NCBI RefSeq assembly: GCF_008329525.1
Contig: NZ_NPKQ01000004.1
Location: 422,272-486,271, forward strand
From: Tardiphaga sp. P9-11
Lineage (GTDB): Bacteria > Pseudomonadota > Alphaproteobacteria > Rhizobiales > Xanthobacteraceae
Length of the DNA: 64,000 nucleotides
Reading direction: 5' to 3'
The notes under the pieces were generated by a model. The model was not told the origin of the DNA and did no database searches. It worked only from the letters and a program-made list of their open reading frames with translations. Numbering within the stretch: the first letter of the stretch is position 1; the number at the start of each line of letters is the position of its first letter. A program made the position numbers and the translations under genes. Positions 53,629 to 63,063 of this stretch are shown here, one piece after another.

Positions 53629-53991
53629 ATGATCGAAGACCTGATGAACAAGGTCAATGCCGACGAGACGCTGGTGAAACGAGGTCGATGGCTGTCGACC
53701 ACCTTCCTGCTCGAAGTCGGAACCACCGCCTGGTTGATCGGCATCGCCGAGGGCAGGATCGCCTCGATCGTGAAGGGGCCGTTCGTGATGCCGTCGTGGA
53801 CCTTCGCGCTGCGCGCGTCGGAGGAGGAGTGGACGAAATTCTGGAGTCCGCCGCGGCCCGGCTCGCATGATCTCATGGCGCTGATCAAGCGTCGCGTTCT
53901 GACAGCCGAGGGCGACCTCCAGCCGTTCATGGCTAACCTCCGGTACTTCAAGGAAGCGCTCGTCAAGCTACGCAAGGGAGAGGCCGCATGA
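53629..53991 (+). CDS. SCP2-like small protein
   Basis: A protein of 120 residues. The segment TAWLIGIAEGRIASIVKGPF, then PSWTFALRASEEEWTKFWSP and LQPFMANLRYFKEALVKL, fits the SCP2 sterol/lipid-carrier fold, found in bacterial CoA-ester catabolic operons. An AAGGGAGAGG site precedes the ATG. The stop overlaps the next start (ATGA). A role in presenting a hydrophobic substrate is inferred. Confidence 0.7.
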   Translation: MIEDLMNKVNADETLVKRGRWLSTTFLLEVGTTAWLIGIAEGRIASIVKGPFVMPSWTFALRASEEEWTKFWSPPRPGSHDLMALIKRRVLTAEGDLQPFMANLRYFKEALVKLRKGEAA

Positions 53992-54830
53992 GCCCCCGTT
54001 TCGAACCCGTCATCGGCCGCTATCTCCACCTCGAGCTGTTCGGCCGCGAGCACCGCATCTACGTGGAGGAGGCCGGCAGGGGCACTCCGCTGCTTTGTCT
54101 CCACACCGCCGGAGCCGACGGCCGCCAATATCGCGGGTTGATGAACGACGAGCGCGTGACGTCGAAGCACCGCGTCATCGCCTTCGACATGCCGTGGCAC
54201 GGCAAGTCGTCGCCGCCGGTCGGCTGGCACAACGAGGAATACCAGCTCACCTCGGCCCAGTTCACGACGATGATCCTCGAAGTCATGACCGCGCTCGAGC
54301 TCGACAAGCCGATCGTGATGGGCTGCTCGATCGGGGGCCGCATCGTCCTGCATCTGGCGCTGGAGCATCCAGAACGTTTCCGCGCCATCATCGGCCTGCA
54401 GGCCGGCGCCCACGTCGACCCGTACTACGACCTCAACTTCCTGCACCGGCCGGACGTTCATGGCGGCGAGACCTGCGCCGCGATCGTCTCCGGACTGGTC
54501 GGACCGGACGCCTCGGACGCGCACCGTTGGGAGACCCTGTGGCACTACATGCAGGGCGGTCCCGGCGTATTCAAGGGCGACCTCTATTTCTACAAGCTCG
54601 ACGGCGACATCCGTTCGCGGGTGGCGCAGATCGACACTTCCAAGTGTCCGCTCTTCCTGCTTTCGGGCGAGTACGATTACTCATGCACGCCCGAGGAGAC
54701 GCTCGCCGTCGCCAACAGCGTCAAGGGAAGCCACGTCATCATCATGAAGGATCTCGGACACTTCCCCATGAGCGAAGACCCCGAGAAATTTGTGGGGCAT
54801 CTGCTGCCGGTGCTCGAAAAGATCGACTGA
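53988..54830 (+). CDS. Alpha/beta hydrolase
   Basis: A protein of 280 residues. The fold markers are LLCLHTAGADGRQY (oxyanion loop), the nucleophile Ser114 in MGCSIGG, Asp in LLSGEYDYSC and His in DLGHFPMSEDP. It overlaps the SCP2-like gene by 4 nt. It probably hydrolyses an ester, lactone or thioester of the pathway substrate. Confidence 0.87.
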   Translation: MSPRFEPVIGRYLHLELFGREHRIYVEEAGRGTPLLCLHTAGADGRQYRGLMNDERVTSKHRVIAFDMPWHGKSSPPVGWHNEEYQLTSAQFTTMILEVMTALELDKPIVMGCSIGGRIVLHLALEHPERFRAIIGLQAGAHVDPYYDLNFLHRPDVHGGETCAAIVSGLVGPDASDAHRWETLWHYMQGGPGVFKGDLYFYKLDGDIRSRVAQIDTSKCPLFLLSGEYDYSCTPEETLAVANSVKGSHVIIMKDLGHFPMSEDPEKFVGHLLPVLEKID

Positions 54831-54865
54831 ACCAAACGTAAAAACAAACGGAAAAGGGGAAACGC

Positions 54866-56095
54866 GTGAAGATCAAAGAGCTGCTGGTGACGGCCGCGAT
54901 GCTGTCGTTCGTGTCGTCGTCGCTGACGACGCCCGCTTCGGCGGAGATTTCGAACGGCACCGTCAAGATCGGTGTGCTGACCGACATGTCGGGTCCGTAC
55001 GCGGACAATGTCGGCGCCGGCTCGGTGCTCGCCGCGAAAATGGCGGTGGAGGATTACGGCGGCAAGGTCGCGGGAATGCCGATCGAGGTGATTTCGGCGG
55101 ATCACCAAAACAAGGCGGACATCGGCCTCGCGATCGCACGTAAGTGGTACGACACCGAGGGCGTCGATACGATCACTGAGGTGGTCTCCTCCGGCGTCGC
55201 GCTCGCCGTGCAGCAGTTGTCGCGCGAGAAGGACAAAGTTTTCCTCGCGACCGGTCCGGGCACGCCGGATCTCACGGGCAAGGCCTGCTCGCCGAACGGC
55301 GTCCATTGGGCGTACGACAACTACGCGCTCGCGAACGTCGCGACCGCGCCGCTGGTGCAGAAGGGGCTCAAAAGCTGGTACTTCCTGACCGCGGACTACA
55401 GTTTCGGCCAGGCGCTGGAATCGGAGGCGGCCAAGGTGGTCACGGCGAACGGCGGCACCGTGCTGGGTTCGTCCAGGCATCCTTTGAATTCATCGGACTT
55501 CTCGTCTTACCTGCTTCAGGCCCAGGCCTCCAAGGCGCAGGTGGTCGGCCTGGCCAACGCTGGCGCCGACATGATGACGGCGCTGAAGCAGGCCAACGAG
55601 TTCGGTCTCACCGCGGGCGGCCAGAGCATCGCCGCGCTACTCGTCAATCTCCCGGACATCCACGCGCTCGGCCTCGCGAGCGCCAAGGGGCTGATCTTCG
55701 CCGACAGCTTCTATTGGGACGCGAACGACAAGACCCGCGAATGGAGCAAGCGCTTCATGGCTCGCTTCAACGGCAAAGCGCCGGGCAGCCTCCAGGCGGC
55801 GGTCTACGGGGCAGTCACGCACTATCTCAAGGCGGTCGAAGCCACCAAGAGCGACGCCGGTTCGGTGGTCGTTCCGGAGATGAAGAAGCTGCCGATCAAC
55901 GATTTTTACACCACCAACGCCTCGATCCGGGAAGACGGCCGGGCGATCCGCGACATGTACCTGCTGCAGGTCAAGGACCCGAAGGAATCGAAGTATCCGT
56001 GGGACTACTACAAGATCCTCGACACCGTTCCCGGCGACAAGGCCTTCCGCCCCCTCAAGGACGGCAACTGTCCCCTCGTCAGCGCCGCCAAGTAG
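54866..56095 (+). CDS. Branched-chain amino acid-type ABC substrate-binding protein
   Basis: A protein of 409 residues, GTG start with an AAAGGGGA site. Signal peptide (cleavage near PASAE), then the type I periplasmic fold (VKIGVLTDMSGPYADNVGAG, with the VVSSGVALAVQQLSREK segment). HAAT-family proteins bind amino acids, aromatic acids or amides. The matching permeases and ATPases are missing except for a LivG stub at 57677, so this protein is an orphan here. Confidence 0.9.
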   Translation: MKIKELLVTAAMLSFVSSSLTTPASAEISNGTVKIGVLTDMSGPYADNVGAGSVLAAKMAVEDYGGKVAGMPIEVISADHQNKADIGLAIARKWYDTEGVDTITEVVSSGVALAVQQLSREKDKVFLATGPGTPDLTGKACSPNGVHWAYDNYALANVATAPLVQKGLKSWYFLTADYSFGQALESEAAKVVTANGGTVLGSSRHPLNSSDFSSYLLQAQASKAQVVGLANAGADMMTALKQANEFGLTAGGQSIAALLVNLPDIHALGLASAKGLIFADSFYWDANDKTREWSKRFMARFNGKAPGSLQAAVYGAVTHYLKAVEATKSDAGSVVVPEMKKLPINDFYTTNASIREDGRAIRDMYLLQVKDPKESKYPWDYYKILDTVPGDKAFRPLKDGNCPLVSAAK

Positions 56096-56169
56096 CGGCT
56101 CTTCGACAACTGCAACAGACCACGGGTACGGCGTCGCCAGTGCCCGCCGCTTCGGATGGAGGACGCATC

Positions 56170-57609
56170 ATGGTCGATTATCCAGCGCTCAAGCTTTTCA
56201 TCGACGGCAACTGGCGCGCAGGCGAGGGCCGCGACACCGGGGCTGTGCTCAATCCGGCGACGGGCCTCGTCCTCGGAGAGTTGCCGCATGCCAGCGAAGC
56301 CGATCTCGACGAGGCGTTGGCGTCTTCGGCGCGCGCCCACGAACAGTGGCGCAAGATGTCGGCCGTCGATCGCGGCCGCATCCTGCAACGCGCATCCGCG
56401 CTGATCCTCGAGCGGGCCGAGCATATCGCCGGCCTGATCACGCTGGAACTGGGTAAGCCGATCGCGGAGTCCCGCGGCGAGGTCGAGACGGCCGCCGGCA
56501 TGTTCGTATGGAACGCGGAGGAGGGCCGCCGCGCCTACGGCCGTGTCATCCCGTCGCGCAACCGCGCGGTCCAGCAGATCGCCGTCCGCGAGCCGCTTGG
56601 ACCTATCGCCGCCTTCGCGCCTTGGAACGCTCCGGCGATCACGCCTGCGCGGAAGATATCGAGCGCGTTAGCCGCGGGATGCTCCGTCATCATCAAGCCG
56701 GCCGAGGAGACGCCGGCCACCGCGCTCGCCATCGCCGCGGCGCTCATCGACGCGGGCCTTCCGCCCGGCGCGCTCAACATGGTGTTCGGCGATCCCGCGA
56801 TGATATCGCGCAAGCTCTTGAATTCACCGATCACGCGCGGCCTGACCTTTACGGGCTCGACGCAGGTTGGCAAGCAACTCGGCGCACTGGCAGTGCAGAC
56901 CATGAAGAAGATGACGCTCGAACTCGGCGGACATGCGCCGGTGCTTGTCTTCGGAGACGTCGATCCGGAAGCGGCCGCTGCCTCGGCAGTGAGCGCCAAG
57001 TTCCGCAACTCCGGCCAAGTGTGCATCTCTCCGACGCGCTTCTTCGTCCATGAGTCGATCCACGACCGCTTCGCGGCGAAGCTATCCGAGCTCGCGAACA
57101 AGATCGCGGTCGGAGACGGCTTCGAGGCGACCACCAAGATGGGTCCTCTGGCTCATGCGCGACGGATCGAGTCCATCGAGCGGTTCGTCGAAGATGCCCG
57201 CGCTCGGAACATCGCCGTCTCTGCCGGGGGAGAGCGCTGCGGCAACCAGGGCTTCTTCTACCGTCCGACGGTGCTGTCCAACGTGGACGAGGACTGCATG
57301 GCTTCGAACGTGGAGCCGTTCGGTCCGCTCGCCGCCACGGCGCCGTTCTCGTCCATGGACGATGCCGTCCGCCTCGCCAACCGGCTGCCTTTCGGTTTGG
57401 CCTCCTACGTGATGACCAACGACATGCGCAACGCGTCGGCCATCACCGAGGCGATCCAGAGCGGAAACGTCGTCGTGAACCACTGGCAGGCGTCGCAGCC
57501 CGAGACGCCGTTCGGCGGATATAAGGACTCCGGCATCGGATCAGAGGGCGGCATCGAAGGCCTGCAGGAATTCCAGACCATCAAGTACATCAGCCAGTTC
57601 GCGGCGTAG
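56170..57609 (+). CDS. NAD(P)-dependent aldehyde dehydrogenase (succinate-semialdehyde type)
   Basis: A protein of 479 residues. Active-site residues are Glu251 in LELGGHAP and Cys285 in NSGQVCISPTRF; the cofactor loop is FTGSTQVGKQL. The C-terminus PFGGYKDSGIGSEGGIEGLQ matches SSADH-like families. A GGAGG site precedes the ATG. It oxidises an aldehyde produced in the operon's pathway; the substrate is not determined. Confidence 0.9.
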   Translation: MVDYPALKLFIDGNWRAGEGRDTGAVLNPATGLVLGELPHASEADLDEALASSARAHEQWRKMSAVDRGRILQRASALILERAEHIAGLITLELGKPIAESRGEVETAAGMFVWNAEEGRRAYGRVIPSRNRAVQQIAVREPLGPIAAFAPWNAPAITPARKISSALAAGCSVIIKPAEETPATALAIAAALIDAGLPPGALNMVFGDPAMISRKLLNSPITRGLTFTGSTQVGKQLGALAVQTMKKMTLELGGHAPVLVFGDVDPEAAAASAVSAKFRNSGQVCISPTRFFVHESIHDRFAAKLSELANKIAVGDGFEATTKMGPLAHARRIESIERFVEDARARNIAVSAGGERCGNQGFFYRPTVLSNVDEDCMASNVEPFGPLAATAPFSSMDDAVRLANRLPFGLASYVMTNDMRNASAITEAIQSGNVVVNHWQASQPETPFGGYKDSGIGSEGGIEGLQEFQTIKYISQFAA

Positions 57610-57676
57610 CGGACTCCGACGGGAAGAGGATCGGTGCCTTGTAGTCGGTCGGCGCAAGGGTCAAACGAGGCGGAAC

Positions 57677-57814
57677 ATGAAGCGCGACATCATTCTAGAG
57701 GCCCGCAGACTTACCAAGCAGTTCGCCGGATTCTCCGCCGTCAGCGGGGTGGACCTAAAGGTGCGCCGCGGGACGATCCATCCGCTGATCGGCCCCAATG
57801 GCCCGGGCCTCTGA
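57677..57814 (+). pseudogene. LivG-type ABC ATPase, cut within Walker A
   Basis: A 45-residue frame: MKRDIILEARRLTKQFAGFS, AVSGVDLKVRRGTIHPLIGP, then NG followed by PGL and a stop. In LivG proteins the next residues are AGKTT. Homology ends exactly in the P-loop, so a rearrangement joined unrelated DNA here. The remaining LivG, LivF, LivH and LivM genes that should follow are absent. Confidence 0.85.
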
Positions 57815-57925
57815 GAAATCCCAAGCCTCTTAGAGCAGACGAACGTATCGTTGAAAGCCGATCTGTTATCAGGTTAGCTTTTCAGTCAACCTGCCATTGA
57901 GTGGGAAAAGCCAGGGAGCAATAAT

Positions 57926-58189
57926 ATGAAGTCTCCGGTAGCCAAGAGGTCCATTGTCATCGGCGGTCATAAGACCAGCGTAAGTTTGGAAGAAGCGTTT
58001 TGGAGCCGCATAAAAGAGATCGCAGGTGCGCGGAGCATTACGTTGTCGGATCTGGTAAGTGAGATCGATCGCAAGAGGGACCAAGGAAATCTGTCGTCGG
58101 CTATTCGACTTCAAGTTCTCGCGCATTATCGCGATCAGATGCCGCCGCCCAATCTGCCCGGCAGCCTTCTGGACGAATTCAGACGGTAG
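57926..58189 (+). CDS. Ribbon-helix-helix domain protein (RHH_4 type)
   Basis: A protein of 87 residues: RSIVIGGHKTSVSLEEAFWS, RIKEIAGARSITLSDLVSEI, then NLSSAIRLQVLAHYR. It matches the short RHH proteins of alphaproteobacteria, DNA-binding dimers of unknown target. A GGGAGC site precedes the ATG. It is the first gene of the AT-richer block after the LivG break. Confidence 0.8.
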   Translation: MKSPVAKRSIVIGGHKTSVSLEEAFWSRIKEIAGARSITLSDLVSEIDRKRDQGNLSSAIRLQVLAHYRDQMPPPNLPGSLLDEFRR

Positions 58190-58344
58190 CCTCAGACTGC
58201 ATTGACGGAACGTCACGCGACGACTTGGGCGATCCTTCGAGGGGGATACGTCAGATAGAAGCGAGCTCTAGATAAACGCGCATTCGTCGTTATCGCTGTA
58301 TCGCTCGCAGTTGTCCTGCCGAACGGGATCTGTCGCGAAAGGGG

Positions 58345-59043
58345 GTGGATGTCTCTGGAACCGTGCGCATCGCCGCACCGGATGGTTTCGCGACATTCTT
58401 CCTGTGTTCGAGCCTGGCCAAATTGAAAAGCCAGCTTCCGTCCCTCAACATCCAGCTCGTCCCGATGTCGCGAAGCTTCTCCCTGTCTCGGCGGGAGGCC
58501 GACATCGCAGTGACAATCGAGAGACCAAGCAAGGGGCGAGTCTCGTTCAGGCGGCTCGTCGACTACTCGTTGCACTTCTATGCAGCCAGGGCCTATCTCA
58601 AGGATAGGGGGCGACCGTCGTCAGTGCCCGATCTCGCGCAGCATCATCTCGTGACATATGTTCAGGATCTGCTTTTCGCCGACCAGCTGAATTTCGTCCC
58701 CGAACTTTTCGGTCCGAACCACGTTCGTTTCGAATGTTCGACGGCGATCGGACAGATTGCTGCCGTACGGGCAGGAGCGGGCATCGGCATCCTTCACGAC
58801 TATGCAGTGTTCGGTGAGACCGATATCGAACTCGTTCTACCGAAGCAGTCCTTCGAACGGAGCTACTGGCTTGTGACGCATGACGATCTCGTCGGGCTAA
58901 ATCGCGTCCAGGTTGTGTCCGACTTTATCGGTTCGGAGATCAGCAGGAGGCAAGCAATCTTCCGAGCCCAAGCGCACGCAACTGTGCCCTCGGAAGATGC
59001 AGGAGTTTTGGACTACCGGATGGGCGCCGTGGCCGTTCTCTGA
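58345..59043 (+). pseudogene. LysR-family effector domain without DNA-binding domain
   Basis: The frame begins VDVSGTVRIAAPDGFATFF, which in LysR proteins follows the N-terminal helix-turn-helix and linker, and then has a full substrate-binding domain (RREADIAVTIERPSKGR, RAGAGIGILHDYAVFGETD). About 90 N-terminal residues are missing; weak in-frame similarity (DLSRKG) goes back only to about 58328. A headless LysR, probably cut by the same event that removed LivG. Confidence 0.75.
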
Positions 59044-59107
59044 GACGCCAAATCCGTCGCTGATTGGCGCGCAACGTCAAGCCGCATGCTGACGATCGTC
59101 TTTTCAT

Positions 59108-59326
59108 ATGACGATGAATGATGAGCAAGAAAAACGATACGTCCTCGTTATCGGCTCCGACGGATGGTCGATCTGGGATAGGGTCACGAACCGCCAGACG
59201 CCGGACTCAATTCGTTTGCTCCGAATTGAGGCAGAACTTCTGTGTGGGTATCTGAACAGCTCCACGTGTGCTCACGGCGAGCGCGTTGTGCAGGACGAAA
59301 AATCCGGACTCCGCTACGGCCATTGA
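59108..59326 (+). CDS. Small protein of unknown function
   Basis: A protein of 72 residues: NDEQEKRYVLVIGSDGWSIW, DRVTNRQTPDSIRLLRIEA, then a polar tail. It has a plausible short beta-alpha pattern. The start may be ATG 59108 or 59114. No family is recognised. It lies alone between the LysR remnant and the permease operon. Confidence 0.45.
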   Translation: MTMNDEQEKRYVLVIGSDGWSIWDRVTNRQTPDSIRLLRIEAELLCGYLNSSTCAHGERVVQDEKSGLRYGH

Positions 59327-59479
59327 TGCTGCATTGCGAGCCAGATGCACAAGGAACAGGCGCCGTCGAATATTGGCGCAGTTTGTCAATTCGGAGTCTT
59401 CCGCGCTCCCCTAGTCTCGATCGCGAAGCGCCAGCCTTGGGCGGCTTCCAAGCATTCGATTGATCCTGCCGAGGCCAAA

Positions 59480-60421
59480 ATGCTGTCCTATGCCATCCGC
59501 CGCCTGCTTGCCACTATCCCAGTCATGGGGCTGGTTGCGCTGTTTGTGTTCAGCTTGTTGTATATCGCCCCCGGCGATCCAGCTGCGATCATTGCGGGAG
59601 ATCAGGCAACGCCAGCCGACATTGAGAGGATACGGCTTAGTCTGGGTCTAGATCGACCATTTATCGTGCGATTTGCAGAATGGGTGTGGCAGTTGCTGCA
59701 CGGCGATATGGGATCATCGATCTTCGCTGCGGTGCCTGTCACCAAAATGATCGGCCAGCGCATCGAGCCGACGCTTTCTCTGATGATTGTCACACTGATC
59801 CTCTCAATCACGATCGCAGTACCGCTCGGGGTCGTTGCCGCGTGGAAAGCGGGGACGTGGGTCGATCGCTTGGTAATGATTATCGCCGTGTTCGGGTTCT
59901 CGGTCCCCGTTTTCGTGGTTTCCTACATTCTTGCCTACTTCTTCGCGCTCGAACTCGATCTGTTGCCCGTGCAGGGATACACGCCGATATCTTCCGGCAT
60001 CTGGCCTTGGTTTAGAAACCTGATATTGCCGTCGGTTGCGCTTGGATTTGTCTATATCGCGCTAATCGCTCGAATTACGCGAGCGACGATGCTGGAAATC
60101 CTTTCGCAGGATTACATGAAGACTGCGCGCGCGAAGGGGTTGAGCCAGACGTCCGTCCTATTCGTTCACGGCTTGAAGAACGCGGCGGTTCCCATCATCA
60201 CCGTGATTGGGCTTGGTATCGCGTTGCTGATCGGGGGAGCCGTCGTAACTGAAAGTGTCTTCGTAATTCCGGGAATTGGCCGCCTGACCATCGATGCGAT
60301 CCTGCGGCGTGACTACCCGGTTATCCAAGGCATCGTGCTCTTGTTTTCATTCATTTACGTCCTGATCAATCTCCTTGTTGATCTGGTTTACGCGCTCGTC
60401 GACCCGAGGATCCGATATTGA
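59480..60421 (+). CDS. Dipeptide/oligopeptide ABC permease, DppB-type
   Basis: A protein of 313 residues with six membrane segments. It opens MLSYAIRRLLATIPVMGLVA, has the GLDRPFIVRFAEWV loop and the cytoplasmic EAA loop YMKTARAKGLSQTSVLFVHG. A GAGG site precedes the ATG. It overlaps the DppC-type gene. Together they form the inner-membrane channel for a peptide-like substrate, possibly glutathione or gamma-glutamyl compounds given the linked GGT sequence. Confidence 0.9.
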   Translation: MLSYAIRRLLATIPVMGLVALFVFSLLYIAPGDPAAIIAGDQATPADIERIRLSLGLDRPFIVRFAEWVWQLLHGDMGSSIFAAVPVTKMIGQRIEPTLSLMIVTLILSITIAVPLGVVAAWKAGTWVDRLVMIIAVFGFSVPVFVVSYILAYFFALELDLLPVQGYTPISSGIWPWFRNLILPSVALGFVYIALIARITRATMLEILSQDYMKTARAKGLSQTSVLFVHGLKNAAVPIITVIGLGIALLIGGAVVTESVFVIPGIGRLTIDAILRRDYPVIQGIVLLFSFIYVLINLLVDLVYALVDPRIRY

Positions 60422-61344
60422 TTTCCAGCACAAATGCCGTTTCACCGGCCATCGGCACGAGCTTCGCCGCCGCGCCGGAGATGCCCGCAATTCTCGTCCT
60501 TCGGAAGCAGCGCCGAGGTGCTGTCGGTTATTGCCAGAGGCATCCGACGATCGCCATCGGTGGGGCGTTGCTGTTCGTCATGGCAGCCTTAGCGGTCTTG
60601 GCGCCATATCTATTCACTGTTGATCCATCGACTCTTGCGCCTGCGAAGCGCGTGCGACCGCCGTCAGCTCTCAACTGGTTCGGCACCGACATGCTCGGAC
60701 GCGATCTCTATTCGCGTGTTGTTTATGGTGCTCGCGTATCTCTTGTCGTTGGATTTTCCGTTGCACTTCTCGCGTCGACCATCGGCCTGCTTATTGGACT
60801 TGCCGCTGGTTTCGTCCGAGTGCTCGACGGTATCGTCATGAGAGTGATGGATGGCCTGATGTCCATACCACCCATCCTGCTCGCAATTGCGCTGATGGCG
60901 CTCACCCGAGGTTCAGTCGGCAACGTCATCATCGCGATCACCATCGCGGAAATTCCGCGCGTCGCCAGACTCGTACGAGGCGTCGTCCTCTCGCTGCGCG
61001 AGCTGCCTTATGTTGAAGGTGCCATCGCGAGCGGGACGCGCACACCAATGATCATTTGGAGGCACATCCTTCCGAATACGCTTGCGCCTCTGATTGTGCA
61101 GGCGACGTATATTTGTGCCTCCGCGATGATTACGGAAGCGATATTGTCATTCATTGGAGCCGGAACGCCTCCGATCGTGCCGTCCTGGGGCAACATCATG
61201 TCCGAGGGCCGGGCGCTGTGGCAGGTCAAGCCTTACATCGTGTTCTTCCCGGCTGTGTTTCTCTCCGTCACCGTTCTTGCGGTGAATCTTCTTGGCGACG
61301 GATTGCGCGATGCGCTCGACCCCCGCATGGCGCAGCGGCTGTGA
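60418..61344 (+). CDS. Dipeptide/oligopeptide ABC permease, DppC-type
   Basis: A protein of 308 residues with six membrane segments: [40 protein letters not shown], and the EAA loop [20 protein letters not shown]. The TTG at 60418 overlaps the stop of the DppB-type gene; ATG at 60481 is an alternative. Nine nucleotides separate its stop from the ATPase chimera. Confidence 0.9.
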   Translation: MISSTNAVSPAIGTSFAAAPEMPAILVLRKQRRGAVGYCQRHPTIAIGGALLFVMAALAVLAPYLFTVDPSTLAPAKRVRPPSALNWFGTDMLGRDLYSRVVYGARVSLVVGFSVALLASTIGLLIGLAAGFVRVLDGIVMRVMDGLMSIPPILLAIALMALTRGSVGNVIIAITIAEIPRVARLVRGVVLSLRELPYVEGAIASGTRTPMIIWRHILPNTLAPLIVQATYICASAMITEAILSFIGAGTPPIVPSWGNIMSEGRALWQVKPYIVFFPAVFLSVTVLAVNLLGDGLRDALDPRMAQRL

Positions 61345-61352
61345 GGTCTGGA

Positions 61353-62993
61353 ATGTCCCTTCTCGAGATACGTAACCTTCAGACGCACTTCTTGACTCCA
61401 GACGGCATTAATAGAGCGGTTGATGGGGTGTCGTTCTCCGTCGAAGCGGGCGAGACGCTCGCTGTCGTCGGCGAGTCTGGCTGCGGGAAATCGGTCACCG
61501 CTAACTCGATCCTCCGGCTCATTCCAGAGCCGCCTGGCAAGATTGCGGGCGAGATCCTGTTCGAAGGCCGGAACTTGCTTGCGCTTTCGGACAAGCAGAT
61601 GCGAGCCGTCCGTGGCAACGATATCGGTATGATCTTCCAAGAGCCGATGACGAGCCTCAATCCCGTGCTGACGATCGGAAAGCAGCTGGGTGAAACGCTC
61701 CGGCTGCATCAAGGGCTGTCTCGCGGCGACGCAGAAAAGCGCGGCATCGAGGTCATGAAGCTTGTCGGGATTCCAGAGCCTGAGCGTCGGATGCGCTCGT
61801 ACCCGCACCAGCTGTCGGGCGGTATGCGTCAGCGGGTGATGATTGCAATCGCGCTGGCCTGTAATCCGAAGCTTTTGATTGCGGACGAGCCCACTACCGC
61901 GCTCGACGTAACCATTCAGGCGCAGATTCTCGATTTGATGCGGGATCTCAAGGTGCGCGTCGGTGCCGCCATCATTCTGATCACACACGACCTCGGAGTT
62001 GTGGCGGAAGTGGCTGATCGGGTCGTCGTCATGTATGCGGGGCGTAAGGTCGAGGAGGCGAGTGTTACGGATCTGTTCCGGACGCCGAGCCATTCGCTCG
62101 ACGATTTCGCTGCACAGAGGTCCGACTACGTTACTCCGATCTCGGCTGGGTATCGTGGCGTCGAAGTTTTCGAGTGCCCGCCTAATGGTCAAGGGCTCGC
62201 CGCTCTCATTATTCTGAAGATTCTGGCGAAGTTCGATATGTCTTCGATGGAAGAGGCGGATCGAATTCACCTGCTCGCAGAAGCAACCAAGGCTGCCTAT
62301 GCGCTGCGGGATGCGTACTTTTGCGATCCATCGTTCGGAGATCTGGATACCGAACGATACCTCGGTCAGGCGTTCATCGACGGACTTTGCGCAAAGATCG
62401 ATATACGGAAAGCGTCATCAGGATCCGAATGGCATGATGTCGAACATCGCGACACCGTATACATAACAGTGGTCGATCGCGATCTTAACTCGGTGTCCCT
62501 GATAAATTCACTATTCTCTGCGTTCGGCAGTGGCATTTATGCGCCGAAGAGTGGCGTCTTGCTCCACAACCGGGGCTGGAGCTTCCGGGCATTCCCTGGC
62601 CACGCTAACTCCATCGGGCGTCGCAAGCGTCCACTACATACGATCATTCCCGGAATGGTCATGAAAGAAGGGCGCGTTCTCATGCCTTTCGGTGTGATGG
62701 GTGGCCACTATCAAGCGACGGGGCACGCCAATTTTCTATCGAACGTGTTTGATCGAAAGCTGGACATCCAGGCGGCTGCTGAAGCTGCTCGGTCGTTCGC
62801 GTTCGACGGGACGCTCGGTCTTGAGCCCACGATCTCAAGAGAGATCGCAGATGAGCTAGCTGGGCGCGGCCATGTCGTGAACTGGGCGGATGAGCCCATG
62901 GGCGGATGCCAGGCTGTTTTCATAGACCACGAGCGTGGTGTTCTTTTCGGTGCAAGTGATCACCGAAAGGATGGTCTCGCATTGGGCGTTTGA
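61353..62993 (+). CDS. Chimera: DppD-type ABC ATPase fused to C-terminal half of gamma-glutamyltransferase
   Basis: A protein of 546 residues. Residues 1-246 are a DppD-type ATPase: Walker A GESGCGKS (40-47), Q-loop Gln96, LSGGMRQR (154-161), Walker B LLIADEP (174-180), His212, as far as DLFRTPSH. There the usual PYTRGLL oligopeptide-specificity tail is replaced, in frame, by [17 protein letters not shown] and a GGT part up to ASDHRKDG. The GGT part lacks its N-terminal half but keeps the nucleophile Thr368 ([11 protein letters not shown]) and [11 protein letters not shown]. It arose by a deletion that joined dppD to a downstream ggt gene. No DppF remains. GGT normally acts outside the cytoplasm, so activity is doubtful. 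Confidence 0.85.
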   Translation: MSLLEIRNLQTHFLTPDGINRAVDGVSFSVEAGETLAVVGESGCGKSVTANSILRLIPEPPGKIAGEILFEGRNLLALSDKQMRAVRGNDIGMIFQEPMTSLNPVLTIGKQLGETLRLHQGLSRGDAEKRGIEVMKLVGIPEPERRMRSYPHQLSGGMRQRVMIAIALACNPKLLIADEPTTALDVTIQAQILDLMRDLKVRVGAAIILITHDLGVVAEVADRVVVMYAGRKVEEASVTDLFRTPSHSLDDFAAQRSDYVTPISAGYRGVEVFECPPNGQGLAALIILKILAKFDMSSMEEADRIHLLAEATKAAYALRDAYFCDPSFGDLDTERYLGQAFIDGLCAKIDIRKASSGSEWHDVEHRDTVYITVVDRDLNSVSLINSLFSAFGSGIYAPKSGVLLHNRGWSFRAFPGHANSIGRRKRPLHTIIPGMVMKEGRVLMPFGVMGGHYQATGHANFLSNVFDRKLDIQAAAEAARSFAFDGTLGLEPTISREIADELAGRGHVVNWADEPMGGCQAVFIDHERGVLFGASDHRKDGLALGV

Positions 62994-63063
62994 GAAAGAC
63001 CGGTCTGAGTCACCGATGGTGACAGCGATAGCAACGAGGCCTCAAACAGTTGGAGAAACGATC

